Assembly: GCF_006715005.1 (NCBI RefSeq)
Contig: NZ_VFMJ01000001.1
Location: forward strand, 1,860,001-1,924,000
Origin: Serratia marcescens
Lineage (GTDB): Bacteria > Pseudomonadota > Gammaproteobacteria > Enterobacterales > Enterobacteriaceae
DNA: 64,000 bases
Direction of reading: 5' to 3'
Positions 1 to 13,000 of this stretch are shown here, piece by piece. The position numbers were made by a program, and so were the translations under genes. How positions within the stretch are numbered: the first letter of the stretch is position 1; the number at the start of each line of letters is the position of its first letter. The notes under the pieces were generated by a model. That model had not been told where the DNA came from, did not search any database, and saw only the letters and a list, made by a program, of their open reading frames with translations.

Positions 1-963
<963 letters not shown>

Positions 964-1502
964 AACCAACCTTTATATATTAGAGGTATTTATTTCGTTT
1001 AACCGTGGATTAGCAAGCGCATAACACTTTGCGACGCTTAATTTACCACTAATTATGCCGGTTGTTAGCCCCCCGCTCATCGGGCCAGCGGACGGTTTTT
1101 CGCCGCCTGTCGGGGGCAAATGAATAGTTAATTACTTTTATTCGGCAGTGAGCGTGAACATGCATACTTTATGCATAAAAAACGCATAAAACACCTTTAT
1201 ATCTATTTTTCAGAAGCTTGAATGTGATCAAAAAGTTTCATTTTATTTAACTGCTATGTTGACAATGGCGTTTCCTCTCGGCAGCGTTAAAAACCTGTTA
1301 AAACGCCGCCTGCGGCCGTGTTTTTATCGCGCAAAGAGAAGCATAATCCGAGGCTGTTTTAATGTGTTACGGCCCTCGAGGCAAGGGCTGACAAATGTGC
1401 TCACCTGAAACGGACGGGTGACCGCAAGCGGCCACCCGTTCAGGTTTTGCGAATCGGCTTTAAAGAAGGCTTTGCCGATTGGGCGTGGTCACCCAGCACG
1501 CA
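964..1502. other. Intergenic region upstream of gdhA
   Basis: This 540-nt AT-rich stretch has no credible open frame on either strand. It must hold the gdhA promoter, facing left, and it ends in a strong hairpin at 1404-1444. No RNA gene was recognised. Confidence 0.5.
1404..1444. terminator. Large hairpin, probable terminator for the 1503-1850 gene
   Basis: ACGGGTG (1414-1420) pairs with CACCCGT (1433-1439), with CCGC/GCGG inside and CCTGAA/TTCAGG outside. A short TTTT follows on the plus side. It sits just downstream of the leftward gene ending at 1503 and may work in both directions. Confidence 0.55.
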
Positions 1503-1850
1503 TTACGGGCCGGTGTGCTGATAGCGTTTTAATTCCACTGGTTCCGCGCCGATGCTCGCCAGATATTCTTTGACGGATGCCGGTGCGGAAGCCTGTGTAA
1601 ATTGGTAAATGTTTTCATCCGCGTCCAACAGCGTTTCCCATTTCACAATGTTCACCCAGCGAGGCTCATTGTCTACGCTGATGCCTGAGTCACGCGAAAT
1701 GAACCCGCTTTGGTTTGAGACAAACTCCTCTTCCACGCGTTTGTCCAGCGCGGCAAAGGCTTCCGGGCTGAGCGAGGTTGGCAGTTTAAAGCTCGAGATT
1801 TCAATAATGTAGCTGTTGGCGGAACAGGCCGCCTTGGATTCATAAGCCAT
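1503..1850 (-). CDS. Small uncharacterised protein (115 aa), possible ABM-like dimeric alpha-beta barrel
   Basis: I do not recognise this gene with certainty. The protein has 115 residues, no signal peptide and no membrane segment. The order of segments (strand IIEISSFKLP, helix FAALDKRVEEEFV, strand GFISRDSGIS, then RWVNIVKWET and a C-terminal helix) resembles antibiotic-biosynthesis-monooxygenase/dimeric alpha-beta barrel proteins, in which a helix follows a strand and a conserved Trp closes the barrel. That is inference from fold pattern only. The start is the ATG at 1850. A perfect 16-bp palindrome lies about 57 nt upstream and may regulate it. It stands alone. Confidence 0.75.
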   Translation of the reverse strand: MAYESKAACSANSYIIEISSFKLPTSLSPEAFAALDKRVEEEFVSNQSGFISRDSGISVDNEPRWVNIVKWETLLDADENIYQFTQASAPASVKEYLASIGAEPVELKRYQHTGP

Positions 1851-2344
1851 AATAAAAAGTCCTTTAAATTAAATTGCTTATACAACTCGAATTAAGCTGC
1901 ATCCTTATTGCAGTACTGCAATTTCAATTTATTCCCGCTGTTCAGAGGAAATAATTAGGAATAGTCTGAATCGGTATTGGCCGCCATGAAAACCCTATTA
2001 TTTGCATAAGAATAACCTTGCAAAAACGCGCGTGTTAATTAATTTGTTCTGCCGAGAAATAAACCATTAAGATCGGCAGGTTATTAATGCCATTAACCTG
2101 ATGCGGATTTTAAATGGCATAAACGGTGTGGGAATAGGGCAGTGACAATAACCTGGTCATATTGAGCCCGGCTTTTTTTTCGCCGCGAGCGGCCACGGGC
2201 AACGATACCCTGTGAAGTCAACAAAGGGGGGCATTACCAGCGTATGCGCCGCTTGCCGCCCGTCCACTCGGCAAGCGGCGGCAACTGCGGTATGCTAAGC
2301 GGCTGAACAGCCAACCAAACCGGGCCATACGGAGACACCCCAGC
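1851..2344. other. Intergenic region between divergent genes
   Basis: About 490 nt of AT-rich sequence separates the leftward 115-aa gene from the rightward YheO-type regulator. Apart from the palindrome at 1907-1922 I see no gene or RNA in it. Confidence 0.5.
1907..1922. promoter_or_regulatory. Perfect 16-bp palindrome, candidate operator
   Basis: ATTGCAGTACTGCAAT is a perfect 16-bp palindrome centred about 64 nt upstream of the ATG at 1850, where a regulator controlling that gene would bind. The regulator is unknown. Confidence 0.5.
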
Positions 2345-2965
2345 GTGCCGAACTCTTCTTCTCAACTCGAACTTTTGCGGTCGGTCGCCGACGGGATCGC
2401 GGCGCTGTTTTTCCCGAATGCGGAAGTGGTGATCCACGATCTGAGCACCAACAAAATAGCCTATCTGGCGAACAACCTGTCGAAGCGCAAGCCGGGCGAC
2501 GATGCCGGGCTGGAAGGCGTCGAACTTGATGGCGGCGCCAACGTGACCGGCCCCTATGAGAAGCTGAACTGGGACGGCAAAAAGATGCGTTCGGTGAGCA
2601 TCGCCGCGCGCGACGAGCAGGGCAAGCCCAGCTATCTGTTGTGCATCAACCTGAGCACCGCGATGTTCGAGGACGCCCGCAACGCGCTGGACATGTTCCT
2701 GTCGGTCACGCGGCTGCAGCCACAGCCGCAAGAGCTGTTCAAAGATGACTGGCAGGAGAAGATCAACACTTTCCTGCACGACTGGCTGCGGCGCGAGAAC
2801 GCCGCGCTCGGTGCGTTGAGCCGCGAACAGAAACGCCGGCTGGTCAGCGATCTCTATCATCAGGGGGCGTTCAAAGCCAAAAGCGCGGCGGACTACATCG
2901 CCAACGTGCTGTCGATGGGGCGTGCCACGGTGTACAAGCACTTGCGGGAATTGAAGCAGGAGTAG
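2345..2965 (+). CDS. YheO-like PAS / helix-turn-helix transcriptional regulator
   Basis: This is a 206-aa DNA-binding regulator. Residues about 8-115 form the YheO-type PAS-like domain (FFPNAEVVIHDLSTNKIAYLANN... SYLLCINLSTAMFED). A C-terminal helix-turn-helix occupies about 150-205, with the typical ending AADYIANVLSMGRATVYKHL. The family includes E. coli YheO and the D-arginine regulator DauR; the ligand here is unknown. The start is a GTG at 2345, with GGAGA about 11 nt upstream. The next gene, a siderophore receptor, converges on it from the right, so the two are not in one operon. Confidence 0.88.
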   Translation: MPNSSSQLELLRSVADGIAALFFPNAEVVIHDLSTNKIAYLANNLSKRKPGDDAGLEGVELDGGANVTGPYEKLNWDGKKMRSVSIAARDEQGKPSYLLCINLSTAMFEDARNALDMFLSVTRLQPQPQELFKDDWQEKINTFLHDWLRRENAALGALSREQKRRLVSDLYHQGAFKAKSAADYIANVLSMGRATVYKHLRELKQE

Positions 2966-3013
2966 GCAGCGGGAAAGGTGGGAGAAATGGGCGGCGCTGG
3001 CCGCCCATTCTTG

Positions 3014-5203
3014 TTACCAGCGGTAGTTGACCGAAGCGATGATGCTGCGGCCGCTGCCGTAGAAGCAGGCGTACTCGCCGCTGCACGATGAAACGTATTT
3101 CTTATCCGTCAGGTTCTGCACGTTGAGCTGGAGCGCCGCACCGCGCAGCGCCGACGAGGCCTGGCCGAGGTCATATTTCACCATGGCATCATACAGCGTG
3201 TAGTGCGGCACGTCGTACTGGCCGGTGGCGTCGGCCGGCGCATCGCCGATGTAACGCACGCCGCTGCCGACGGTCAGGCCGTTCAGCGCACCGCTCAGGA
3301 CGCTATAGCTGCCCCAGGCGGAGGCCGCGTGGCGCGGGATGCCCGCCGGGCTGTGGCCAATTTCGTCCGCCGAGTTGGAGTCTTTGGTCACTACGTCGGT
3401 GTAGGTATAAGCGGCGGTCAGCGTGATCTCCGGCGTCGGCTGAGCGTGCACTTCCGCCTCAATCCCTTTGGATTTCACCTCACCGATCTGTTCGTAGGCG
3501 GAGGTGAGGCGGTTATAAGACGCCACATTGCGCTGGGTAATGTCGAACCAGGAGAGGGTCAGCAGGGTATTGCCACCCGGGATCTGGTACTTCACGCCCA
3601 CCTCGGTTTGCTTGCCGGTGGTCGGCTTGAGCGGATCGGCGCCCGCGGCACTTGGGTACAGGTTAGGATCGAACGAGGTGCTGTAGCTGACATACGGTGA
3701 AATGCCGTTGTCGAAGGCGTAGAGCAGGCCCGCGCGGCCGGTAAATTGGGCATCGTTGTAGGTCTGCTCTTTGCCGCCGCTGGTGCGATCGCGAGTGTTG
3801 ACCTGCGACCAGTCCTGACGGCCGGACAGCAGCAGGTTCCAGTTATTCCACTCCAGCTGGTCCTGCAGATACACCCCGACCTGATTCAGCGTCTTCAAAT
3901 CGCTGGAAACCAGCGCCAACGTGCTGCCATCGATGCTGGGGCGAACCGGGTTGGCCCAGTCGATCGGGTAATCGTTACCGCGATCGCGATACATCTTCGA
4001 ATCGATATGGCTGTAGCGGTAATCCAACCCGCCCAGCACCGTGTGCTTCACCTCGCCGGTGTCGAACAGCCCCTTCAGCTGGTTATCCACGCCAAACTCG
4101 TTGGTCATCTGCGATTCATGCTGCGCCATGCGGGTGACGGTGTGGTCGTTGACCTTCGAATTTACGTTATAAACCAGATATTTATAGTCTTCATCACGGT
4201 GAGTGAAGCGCAGGTTCTGGGTAAACGACAGCGCATCGCTGAAGTTATGCTCGAGGCTGTAGCCGATCGACGCCTGTTCGCGCCGCGACTTGTTGAAGCT
4301 GGGCTCGCTGATGTTGAAGTCATAGGGTACATAGCCCGCGCTGGTCGGGAACAGCGTGCCGGCGCGCGGCAGGAAGTTGCGCGATCCGGCTTTTGGATCG
4401 TTCTGGTAGCTGGTCAACAGCGTAAAGCTGGTGTCTTCGTTCGGCAGCCAGGTGAAGGCCGGGGCGATGGCCACCCGTTGCTGCTTGCTGTCTTTGACAA
4501 ACTCATGTTCGGTTCTGGCGATACCGTTCAGGCGGTAGAACAGGGTGTTGTCGTCGTTAAGCTTACCGCCAAAATCAAACGCCGTTTCCGCCAGATGGCG
4601 GTTGCCGGTGCTGAATTTGACTTCGTGAATGCTCTGGGCGGTAGGGCGTTTACTGGTCATCACCACCACGCCGCCGGGGCTGACCTGGCCGTACAGCACG
4701 CCGGCCGGGCCGTGCACCATCTCCACGCGCTCCAGCAACCAGGGATCGATCTGCCCGGCGCCGCCGTTTTGGCTCGAGAGGCCAAAGTGCAGACCGTCGA
4801 GCAGCTTGGGTGCATAGCGGAAGCCGCGGCTGATCACTTCGTCATTGCGGTTGGAGTTGCCGCGGTAGGTGGTGATCACCCCGCTGGTGTAGTTCAGCGC
4901 GTCGGCAACCGACGCCGGCTCCTGATCGTTCATCTGCTCGCGCGTGACCACCGAGATGGACTGCGGCGTCTTGCGCAGAGGGGTGGCGGTTTTGGTGCCG
5001 GCAGCGCTCTCTTTGGCGACGATCCCTTTGACCGGTGCGGTCACGCTGTTTTGCGCGTCGGCGGTCACCAAAATCGTTTCGTCCGCTGCCGCAGACGCGT
5101 GTTGCGCCAAGGGCAATAAGGCCAGCGCCGATCCCAGCAACAGACGCTTGGCGGACATCGCCTCCGCACTTCCGTTTGCTATCCCTTTGTTTTTAATCTT
5201 CAT
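3014..5203 (-). CDS. TonB-dependent ferric catechol siderophore receptor (Fct/FcuA-like)
   Basis: This outer-membrane gated channel takes up an iron-siderophore using TonB energy. The start is the ATG at 5203 (MKIKNKG), with AGGAGAG just upstream; the open frame extends further up, but without an RBS. A signal peptide ends near [15 protein letters not shown] is a TonB-box-like segment, and the plug ([20 protein letters not shown]) leads into a 22-strand barrel that ends in NYRW, with the usual terminal aromatic residue. A Cys pair near the C-terminus ([14 protein letters not shown]) is typical of the FhuA/FoxA/FcuA branch. It is divergent from fes and shares a Fur box with it, so it most likely imports the siderophore made by the adjacent NRPS, as Fct does for chrysobactin. 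The ligand is inferred from context. Confidence 0.88.
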   Translation of the reverse strand: MKIKNKGIANGSAEAMSAKRLLLGSALALLPLAQHASAAADETILVTADAQNSVTAPVKGIVAKESAAGTKTATPLRKTPQSISVVTREQMNDQEPASVADALNYTSGVITTYRGNSNRNDEVISRGFRYAPKLLDGLHFGLSSQNGGAGQIDPWLLERVEMVHGPAGVLYGQVSPGGVVVMTSKRPTAQSIHEVKFSTGNRHLAETAFDFGGKLNDDNTLFYRLNGIARTEHEFVKDSKQQRVAIAPAFTWLPNEDTSFTLLTSYQNDPKAGSRNFLPRAGTLFPTSAGYVPYDFNISEPSFNKSRREQASIGYSLEHNFSDALSFTQNLRFTHRDEDYKYLVYNVNSKVNDHTVTRMAQHESQMTNEFGVDNQLKGLFDTGEVKHTVLGGLDYRYSHIDSKMYRDRGNDYPIDWANPVRPSIDGSTLALVSSDLKTLNQVGVYLQDQLEWNNWNLLLSGRQDWSQVNTRDRTSGGKEQTYNDAQFTGRAGLLYAFDNGISPYVSYSTSFDPNLYPSAAGADPLKPTTGKQTEVGVKYQIPGGNTLLTLSWFDITQRNVASYNRLTSAYEQIGEVKSKGIEAEVHAQPTPEITLTAAYTYTDVVTKDSNSADEIGHSPAGIPRHAASAWGSYSVLSGALNGLTVGSGVRYIGDAPADATGQYDVPHYTLYDAMVKYDLGQASSALRGAALQLNVQNLTDKKYVSSCSGEYACFYGSGRSIIASVNYRW

Positions 5204-5334
5204 TATCTCTCCTGAATACCTGCTTTTGTGTGTCATGCCACCCTGATAAACCCCGAAATGCCGGCAAGCGGTCTTCACCCGTCGGCGCGGAGACGTCGTG
5301 TTTGCACGACGGTAAAAATCCGACAAATAGTATT

Positions 5335-5353
5335 GAAAATGATAATGAGTATC
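5335..5353. promoter_or_regulatory. Fur box in the divergent receptor/fes promoter
   Basis: GAAAATGATAATGAGTATC matches the 19-bp Fur consensus GATAATGATAATCATTATC at 16 of 19 positions. It lies between the receptor start (5203, leftward) and the fes start (5405, rightward), so iron repression of both arms is expected. Confidence 0.85.
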
Positions 5354-5404
5354 AATACGATTGTCAGGTTTTGTAAAAGACATTCTTGTTATGTAAGGGG
5401 CGCT

Positions 5405-6712
5405 ATGGAGTTTTTGCCGGAAAAGAGGCCAGACAACGACCGTGAGGGATTGGCGGCTCAATGGCTGCGTGAAGAGACGGCGGGGCAATCCGCGTGGTGG
5501 CAGAAGGTTGCCGCTCACGGCACACCCGTGGTCGAACCGCACGATGACAGCCACGTCAAAATGACCTGGCTGTGGCGCGATCCCGCCGGCGATGAACGGC
5601 ACTCGCCGATATGCCGCGTTTACGCCGATATCAACGGCATTACCGATCACCACAGCACGTCCCCCAGCAGCCTGACCCGGCTCCCCGGCACCGACGTTTG
5701 GTACGGCGCGGCCGTTATCGATCGCCGCTGGCGCGGCAGCTACAGCCTGATCCCCATTACCGACCGGGATCTTCCCCCCATCTTCAGCGACGACGAAACG
5801 TTGCGCGATCGCCAACAGCGTACCTGGTGGGTATCGCTGTTCCCGTTGGCCATCGCCGATCCGCTGAATCGTATATCGCTGGGGCCGTCTCATCGCCCGC
5901 GGCCCATCTCTCTGGCGCAAGGGCCGGATGCCGACGATCAAAGCGCCTGGCAGGCCGCCGATCGGCCGCTGGAGGAGGCGCGGCTGCAGCTTTTCCAGTG
6001 GCAGAGCGAACGGCTCGGCACGCAGCGGCGCGTCTGGCTGTATGCCAGCGGCGACGCGGGGGTGAAAGCGAATCGCCCGCTGGTGCTGCTGCTCGATGGC
6101 CAAAACTGGGTCGAAAGGCACGCGCTGTTGCCGGTGATCGAGCACGAAACCGCAAAAGGGCACCTGCCGCCTGCATGTTGGCTGCTGATCGATGCGATCG
6201 ACGGCGAACACCGGGAAAACGAGCTGCCTTGCAACGCCGCATTCTGGCAGGCGGTAATCGACGAACTATTGCCGCAGGCGCAGCGGCGCGAACCGTTCAG
6301 CGAGGAAGGGGCGCGCACCGTCGTCGCCGGCCAGAGCTACGGCGGGCTGGCGGCGTTATATGCCGGTTTGCACTGGCCAGAGCGCTTCGGCCACGTGCTG
6401 AGCCAGTCCGGCTCCTTCTGGTGGCCTACGGTGCAATTCGTTACCCAATTCGAAAAACGCCACGAACTGGAGGAAGGCTGGCTGATACGCCAGGTTCGGC
6501 AGCGCAGCGCAGCGGCAGCCACGCTCACCGTAATTCAGCAAGCCGGCGATCGGGAGGCGGACATCGAATTCGTCAATCGCCAGATGCATCAGGCGCTGAC
6601 GGCGGCCGGGCACCGCGTCGATTACCGCGTGTTTTCCGGCGGGCACGATGCGCTCTGCTGGCGCGGCGGTCTGGTGGACGGCGTGCGCCAACTGCTTTCC
6701 GGGATGGAATAA
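5405..6712 (+). CDS. fes: Fes-like ferric siderophore esterase
   Basis: This cytoplasmic esterase cleaves the ester bonds of an imported iron-loaded siderophore so that the iron can be released. The protein has 435 aa. An N-terminal Fes domain ([20 protein letters not shown]) is followed by an alpha/beta-hydrolase of the esterase-D type. The nucleophile Ser311 lies in GQSYGG and the catalytic His414 in [10 protein letters not shown] chose the ATG at 5405 because AAGGGG precedes it and the product then begins at the usual Fes N-terminus; the frame is open further up, but across the Fur box. It heads the fes-mbtH-NRPS-entS operon. A Fes-type esterase implies that the siderophore contains Ser-Ser ester bonds (a linear or cyclic oligo-ester), not only a monomer. 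Confidence 0.92.
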   Translation: MEFLPEKRPDNDREGLAAQWLREETAGQSAWWQKVAAHGTPVVEPHDDSHVKMTWLWRDPAGDERHSPICRVYADINGITDHHSTSPSSLTRLPGTDVWYGAAVIDRRWRGSYSLIPITDRDLPPIFSDDETLRDRQQRTWWVSLFPLAIADPLNRISLGPSHRPRPISLAQGPDADDQSAWQAADRPLEEARLQLFQWQSERLGTQRRVWLYASGDAGVKANRPLVLLLDGQNWVERHALLPVIEHETAKGHLPPACWLLIDAIDGEHRENELPCNAAFWQAVIDELLPQAQRREPFSEEGARTVVAGQSYGGLAALYAGLHWPERFGHVLSQSGSFWWPTVQFVTQFEKRHELEEGWLIRQVRQRSAAAATLTVIQQAGDREADIEFVNRQMHQALTAAGHRVDYRVFSGGHDALCWRGGLVDGVRQLLSGME

Positions 6713-6742
6713 CCCACACATTTTGACAGACAGGTAAGGCAA

Positions 6743-6967
6743 ATGACTCAGGAACAACAAAACCCGTTCGATGACGAAAATCTCCGTTTCTCCGTATTGG
6801 TCAACGAGCAGCAACAGTATTCGCTGTGGCCGCAGTTTGCCGATACGCCGCCGGGATGGCGCGTGTTGATGGGGCCGGCGTCGCGCGGTGAATGCATCGA
6901 CTACATCGAAACGCACTGGCAGGACATGCGGCCGGCGGCGCTGAAAGCGGCGGATGCGGCGCGTTAA
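6743..6967 (+). CDS. MbtH-like protein (YbdZ family)
   Basis: This 74-aa chaperone-like partner of NRPS adenylation domains, often needed for their folding or activity, lies 30 nt after fes and 51 nt before the NRPS. The family signature is complete: NPFDDE at the N-terminus, NEQQQYSLWPQF in the middle, the second Trp in PPGWRVLMG, and the closing ECIDYIETHW with the third Trp. Its expected partner is the NRPS that follows. Confidence 0.95.
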   Translation: MTQEQQNPFDDENLRFSVLVNEQQQYSLWPQFADTPPGWRVLMGPASRGECIDYIETHWQDMRPAALKAADAAR

Positions 6968-7018
6968 TCGCCAGGCAGCCACATCGATACATTCCGTTTG
7001 AGGAAAAGGACAGACACC

Positions 7019-10000
7019 ATGTCAGAAACGCTTTCTTTGCCGGATACTCAGGTCGAGTATCGGGAATATCCGCTGGTTGCGGCGCAACCGGGGATCTGGA
7101 TTGCCGACCAAATCGCGCTGCGCCGCAACAGCTTCGCCGTGGCGCACTACACCGAATTGCACGGCGCTATCGATCGTTCGGCGCTAGAGCGCGCGATTCG
7201 CCAGGGGCTGGCGGAAGCGGATACGGTTCAGGCGCGGTTTTTTGAGGCGCAGGACGGCCAGCCAATGCAACGTTTACCGCTTAATGCGGACCCCGCACGC
7301 GTACAGGCGCCGGAGTGGTTTGATTTCAGCGCGCGCCCAGATGCCGAACAGGCGGCGCTGGCGCTGATGAATAACGATCTGGCGCAGGATCTGCCCGCGG
7401 ACGGCGAGCGGCCGCTCTATCGGCATGTGGTGATCCGTGTCGGCGCCGATCGCTGGTTCTGGTACCAGCGCTTTCATCATCTGACCCTGGACGGCTTCAG
7501 TTTCGAGGCCATCACCCGCCGGATCGCCGATATCTATCGCGCGCTGCGCCACGGGCTGTCGCCCGCGGCTTCGCCGTTTACCCCGTTCGGCAAGGTGGTG
7601 GAAGAGTTTCAGCAATGGCAAACGTCCGCCGCACGCCAGCGGGCGGCCGAATTCTGGCGCCAGCATCTGCACGAACTGCCGTCGCCGCTGTCATTATCGA
7701 CGGAAAGCCGGGAGGTTGAACCGGGCGCCCGGCCGCTCAAACAGGTGCTGGTGCTGCCGGAGTCACTGTTTGACGAAGCGCTGCGCGACGACGCGCTGCA
7801 GGCGCTGCAACCGGCCGACATCGTCACGGCGGCGCTGGCGATGTATATGGCGCGCATGAGCGGTGAAACCCGTTTTTCAGTCGGTTTTCCTTTCATGCGC
7901 CGGATGGGGTCGCAGGCGCTGGCGGCGGTCGGCCCGGTGGTCAACGTGCTGCCGCTGCTGCTGAGCGTGACGCCGGAACTGTCGCTGGCGGACGTCTGCC
8001 AGGCCGTCGTGGCGGAGATCAAGCAGGCGCGCCGCCATCAACGCTATGAGGCGGAGCAGATCAAACGCGATCTCGGCCTGGTCGGCGGTCATCAGGAACT
8101 CTATGGCCCAGTGGTCAACGTCAAGGTCTACCACAGCGCCTTGTCGTTCGACGGCCAGGCGGCCGTTACCCATACGCTGGCGATGGGGCCGGTTGATGAC
8201 CTGGAGTTTGAGATCGGCTTTCGCAACGGCGTGCTGACGCTGTCTTTGGTGGCCAACCCGGCCAAATACTCGCCGCGCAGCTTGCATCATCATGCGGAGC
8301 GCATCGGCCATTGGCTGCAGCAGCTGGCGCGGCAGCCGCACCAGCCGAACGGTCAACTGGCGTTGATCGGCGAAGGGGAGCTAAGGCAACTCGCGGCCTG
8401 GGGGCGCGGCGCCGATCTGACGCCGCCAACGGGCATGGTGTCAATCATGGATGCATTCCAGCGCCAGGTTGAGCGCCAGCCCGAGGCGTTAGCGGTGGCC
8501 TGCGGCGATGTGCGTCTCAGCTACCGGCAGCTCTCCGAACGGGTGATGCAGCTGGGGCGCGTGCTGATCGACAGCGGCATCGGCGCCGAAGACGTGGTGG
8601 CCATCGGCATTCCGCGCTCGGTGGACACGCTGGTCGCGCTGTTCGGCGTTCTGGCCAGCGGCGCGGCCTATATGCCGCTCGATCTGGACTATCCGCGTGA
8701 ACGTTTGGCGCTGATGTGCGACGACGCGCGGCCGGTAATGTTGCTGACCCACCGCGCCACGCTGACCAACATGCCGGACCTGCCACAGGTATTGTGCCTG
8801 GACGACGCCGCGTGCCTGGCGCGCTGCGCGGCTGCCGAGGCCACGCCGATAACGGACGACGAGCGGCGCATGCCGCTGAGCGAGGCGCATCTCGCCTACA
8901 TGATTTACACCTCCGGCTCGACCGGCAAACCCAAGGGCGTCATGTCCACACATCGCGGGCTGCTGAACCTGTTCCTGTCGCACCAAGCCTCTCTGTTCGG
9001 CCCGGCGATCGAAAAATTCCAGGCTCGCCACGCGCGCCGCTTGCGCGCCGGCCATACCGCCTCGTTTTCTTTCGACTCCTCCTGGGAACCGCTGTTCTGC
9101 ATGATGATGGGCAGCGAACTGGTTATCTTCGACGAGGAGCTGCGCCGCGACCCCTGGGCGCTGCTGGAACAAACCCAACAGACGCCGATCGATCTGCTGG
9201 ACATCACGCCGTCATTCTTCTCGCAACTGGTGGACTGCGGCCTGCTGAAGGGGCAGTTCCCGCTGCCGGCGTTTGTGATGATCGGCGGTGAGGCGGCGAC
9301 GCCGACGCTGTGGAACCTGATGCAGCAGCATCCGGAGGTGGAGATCCACAACTATTACGGCCCGTCCGAATATACCGTCGATACCCTGGGCGCGCCGGTC
9401 ACGGCCGCCGATCAGCCGGTGATCGGTCGCCCCCTCGCCAATACCGCCGTCTGGCTGCTCGACAGCCGCCTGCAGCCGGTGCCGATCGGCGCGGCGGGCG
9501 AGCTGTACATTTCCGGCAAAGGCATCGCGCGCGGTTACCTGCGGCGCCCGGATCTGACGGCGGCGCGCTTTGTCGCCAACCCGTTCGCCGAAGGCGAGGT
9601 GATGTACCGCAGCGGCGATCTGATGCGCTGGAGCGCGGAGGGTCAGCTGGTATTCATTGGCCGTACCGATCACCAAATCAAGGTGCGCGGCTTCCGCGTC
9701 GAGCTGGGTGAGGTGGAAAGCGCCTTGGCCGCCTTGCCGGACGTGGGGCGGGCGGTGGTGATCGCCGAGCCGATCGGCGCCACCTATCGTTTGATCGGTT
9801 ACTGCTCGGTGCAGGATGACGCGCGTCGCGCTTCGCCAACGTTGCAAAGCGAGCTGCTGGGGCAATTGGCGCAGCGTCTGCCGGATTATATAGTGCCGGC
9901 GATCCTGGTGGTGATGCCGGAGCTCCCGCTTAACGTCAACGGCAAGATTGACCGTCAGGCGCTGCCCAAACCGCAGGAAACGCTGGCGCAAAGCATTCGC

Positions 10001-13000
10001 GAGCCGGCCACCGAACAGGAAAGGCTGATTTGCGGCGCCATGGCGCAGCTGCTGGGGATGGAGCGCGTCGGCGCCGACGACGATTTCTTCGCGCTTGGCG
10101 GCGACAGCATCTCGGCGATGGGGTTGGGCACCGCCCTGCGGCGCAAAGGCTATCTGCTGCGGCCGCGCGAGATCTTCGCGCTGCACACCCCCGCACGCAT
10201 GGCGCAGGCGATGCAGCCGCTGGTCGTAGACTCTCAGGCTGCACGCCGCGTGCAGCAAGGCCCGATCGACGGGCTGCCGATCCTGCACTGGTTTGCCGAG
10301 ACGGGCGATATGCATCGCCGCTTCGCGCACGGCGTTTTCCTGCGCGTACCTGCCGAGCTGCAGCCGCAACAGCTGCGTGATGCGTTGGAACAACTGCGCA
10401 CGGCACACCCGGCGTTGGGCGCGCGGATCCGCGACGGTCAGTTGGTGGTTGAAACTGCCGCCGCCGGTGAACTGATGCAGGTTAATACCGTGTCCGGTGA
10501 GCTGGAATTAGCGGCGGAACAGGCATTTGATGCCGCACTTGACCTTCTCGATCCGGCGGCCGGCACCATGATGCAGGCCATCCTGTTGCAGCGTGACGGG
10601 CAGAGCCTGGGGCTGGTGCTGGCGATCCACCACCTGGTGGTCGACGGCGTTTCCTGGCGCATCCTGCTCGACGAACTGCGTCAAGTGGCCGACGGCGCCA
10701 TGCAGGGGCAGCCGATCACGCTGCCGCCGGAAGAAACCTCGCTCTATGAGTGGTCCGCGCGTTTACGGGCCGACGTCGAACGCCGCGAAGCCGAGCTGCC
10801 GTTCTGGCGGCAGATGCTGGCGGACGAGGTGCCGCGTTTGGGGCGGCGCGCGCTGGATCCGCAGACCGATCGCATCGCCTCGGTGAGCGAACGGCGCACG
10901 CTGATCGACAGCCGGCTGACCGCCGCGCTGCTCGGCACCTTGCCGCAGGGATACCGCGCGCAGGTTGAAGAGATCATGCTGTGCGCGCTGGCTCAGGCCT
11001 GCCGCCGCCGTTTCCAGGCCGCTTCGCTGCGTTTCTCTCTGGAGTCGCACGGCCGCGCCGAACTGGACGACGGCCTCGATCTGGCCCGCACCGTCGGCTG
11101 GCTGACGGCGGAGTATCCGCTGTGCATCGAACTGCATGACGCAGAACACAATGAGGCCGTGCGTGCGGTGAAACGTGCGACGCGTGCGGTGGCCGATCGC
11201 GGCGTCGGTTACGGCCAGCTGCGTTATCTGCACCCGCAGCGTGACGAACTGGCGGCGCTGGCGCAGCGCAATGCGCCGGAGATCTTGTTCAACTACCTCG
11301 GGCGCTTCAGCCAGGACGAGGGGAACTGGGCGCCGCAACGCAGCCAAACCCGTTTCCGCGACGCCTTCGCCGTGGCGCAGGATGCGCAGCAGGCGCTGTC
11401 GTATGGCCTGGAGGTGAATATCTTTGTCGAAGAGCGGCGCGACGGCGCGTGCCTGGCGATCAACTGGAGCTGGTTGGAGGGGATTTTCAGCGAGAGCGAC
11501 ATTGCGCAGCTGCACAGCGGCATCGAGCAAGCGGTGCGTGCACTGTGCGAATTTGCCGAACGGCATCCCGATCGCGCGGCGGCGACGTTGGTAGCGGCCG
11601 AGATCGCCCAGCCGAACGTTGACGATGAGACGGTGCGCGCCTGGGAACGGGCGTATGGGCCGTTAACCGCAGCGCTGCCGCTGTTGCCGTTGCAACACGG
11701 CCTGCTGTTCCATGCACAGACGGCGCAGCAGGGCGGCAGCTATAACTCGCTGACGCGCCTGAGTCTCTACGGCGAATTGGACGCGCATCACCTTCAGCAG
11801 GCGCTGGATGCGGTGATCCGCCGCCATCCGCAGCTGGCCGCCCGATTCAACCGCGAAGGCGAACCGCTGCAGCTGATACCGCAGGAAAGCCATTGGCCGC
11901 TGGACAGCCACAGGCTGCCGCCGCTGTCCGCCGAACAAGAAGCGCAGGCGCTGAATCAATTGGAGCAGCAGGAACTGCAGCGCGATCTGTTCAACCAGCC
12001 GGGCGCAATGTTGCATGCGCTGCGGGTCAAACACGGCGATAGCGAACGCTACACGCTGTTCCTTAACGCGCACCACCTGATCGTCGACGGCTGGTCGACG
12101 CCGGTGGTGCTCAACGATCTGATGCTGGCCTTGCGTGAAGGCGAGCAGGCGCTGCCGCCGCTGCGTTCGAACTACGCCGATATCGTGTGCCGCCTGGCCG
12201 CGCGCGATGCCGAAGCCTCACGCCGCCTCTGGCGCGAGACGCTGCAGGATGTGCGCCCGACGTTGCTGTTCGGTGAAACGCAGGACGATCGCGTGCATGA
12301 GCTGGAAATGACGCTGCCGCCGGCCGAGGAGACGCGTTTGCTGACCCTGTGCCGCGAACGCGGGTTGACGCTCAATACCGTGATGCAGGGCATTTGGGCG
12401 CTGCAGCTGGCCAGCTGTTGCGGCCATCAGGACGTGGTGTTCGGCTCGCCGGTTTCCGGCCGCTTTGGCCAGATAGAAGGGGTTGAGGAGCATGTTGGCC
12501 TGTTCAGCAACACGCTGCCGGTGCGGGTTCGTCTGCAGCATGACCGTTCGTTGACGGATCAGTTGACCGAACTGCAGCACCGGCAGATTGAACTGCTGGA
12601 GCACGACGATTTGGGGTTGGGGGAGATCCAGCACCTGGCCGGGGCGGGCACGCTGTTCGATACGTTGTTGGTGGTAGAAAACTACCCGGACAACGACGCC
12701 CTGCTGGGCGGCGCAGGGGCGCTGCGCTGCGACGCCATCCGCAACAAAGGCTATACCCACTATCCGCTGACGCTGCTGGTGCTGCCGGGCGAACGTCTGC
12801 GTCTGCTGATGGAGTACCGCGCCTCGGTGCCGCAGCCTGAGCGCTTCGCCGCGCGGCTGATGGCGCTGCTGCAACAGTGGATCGCCCAACCGGATCTGCC
12901 GCTGCCGCGCTGGCAGTTGCAAACCCCGCAGGAGCAGGCGCTGATCGCGGCGGTCAACCGCACCGGGCAGGCGGTGGCGGACACCACCTTGCATCAGGCG

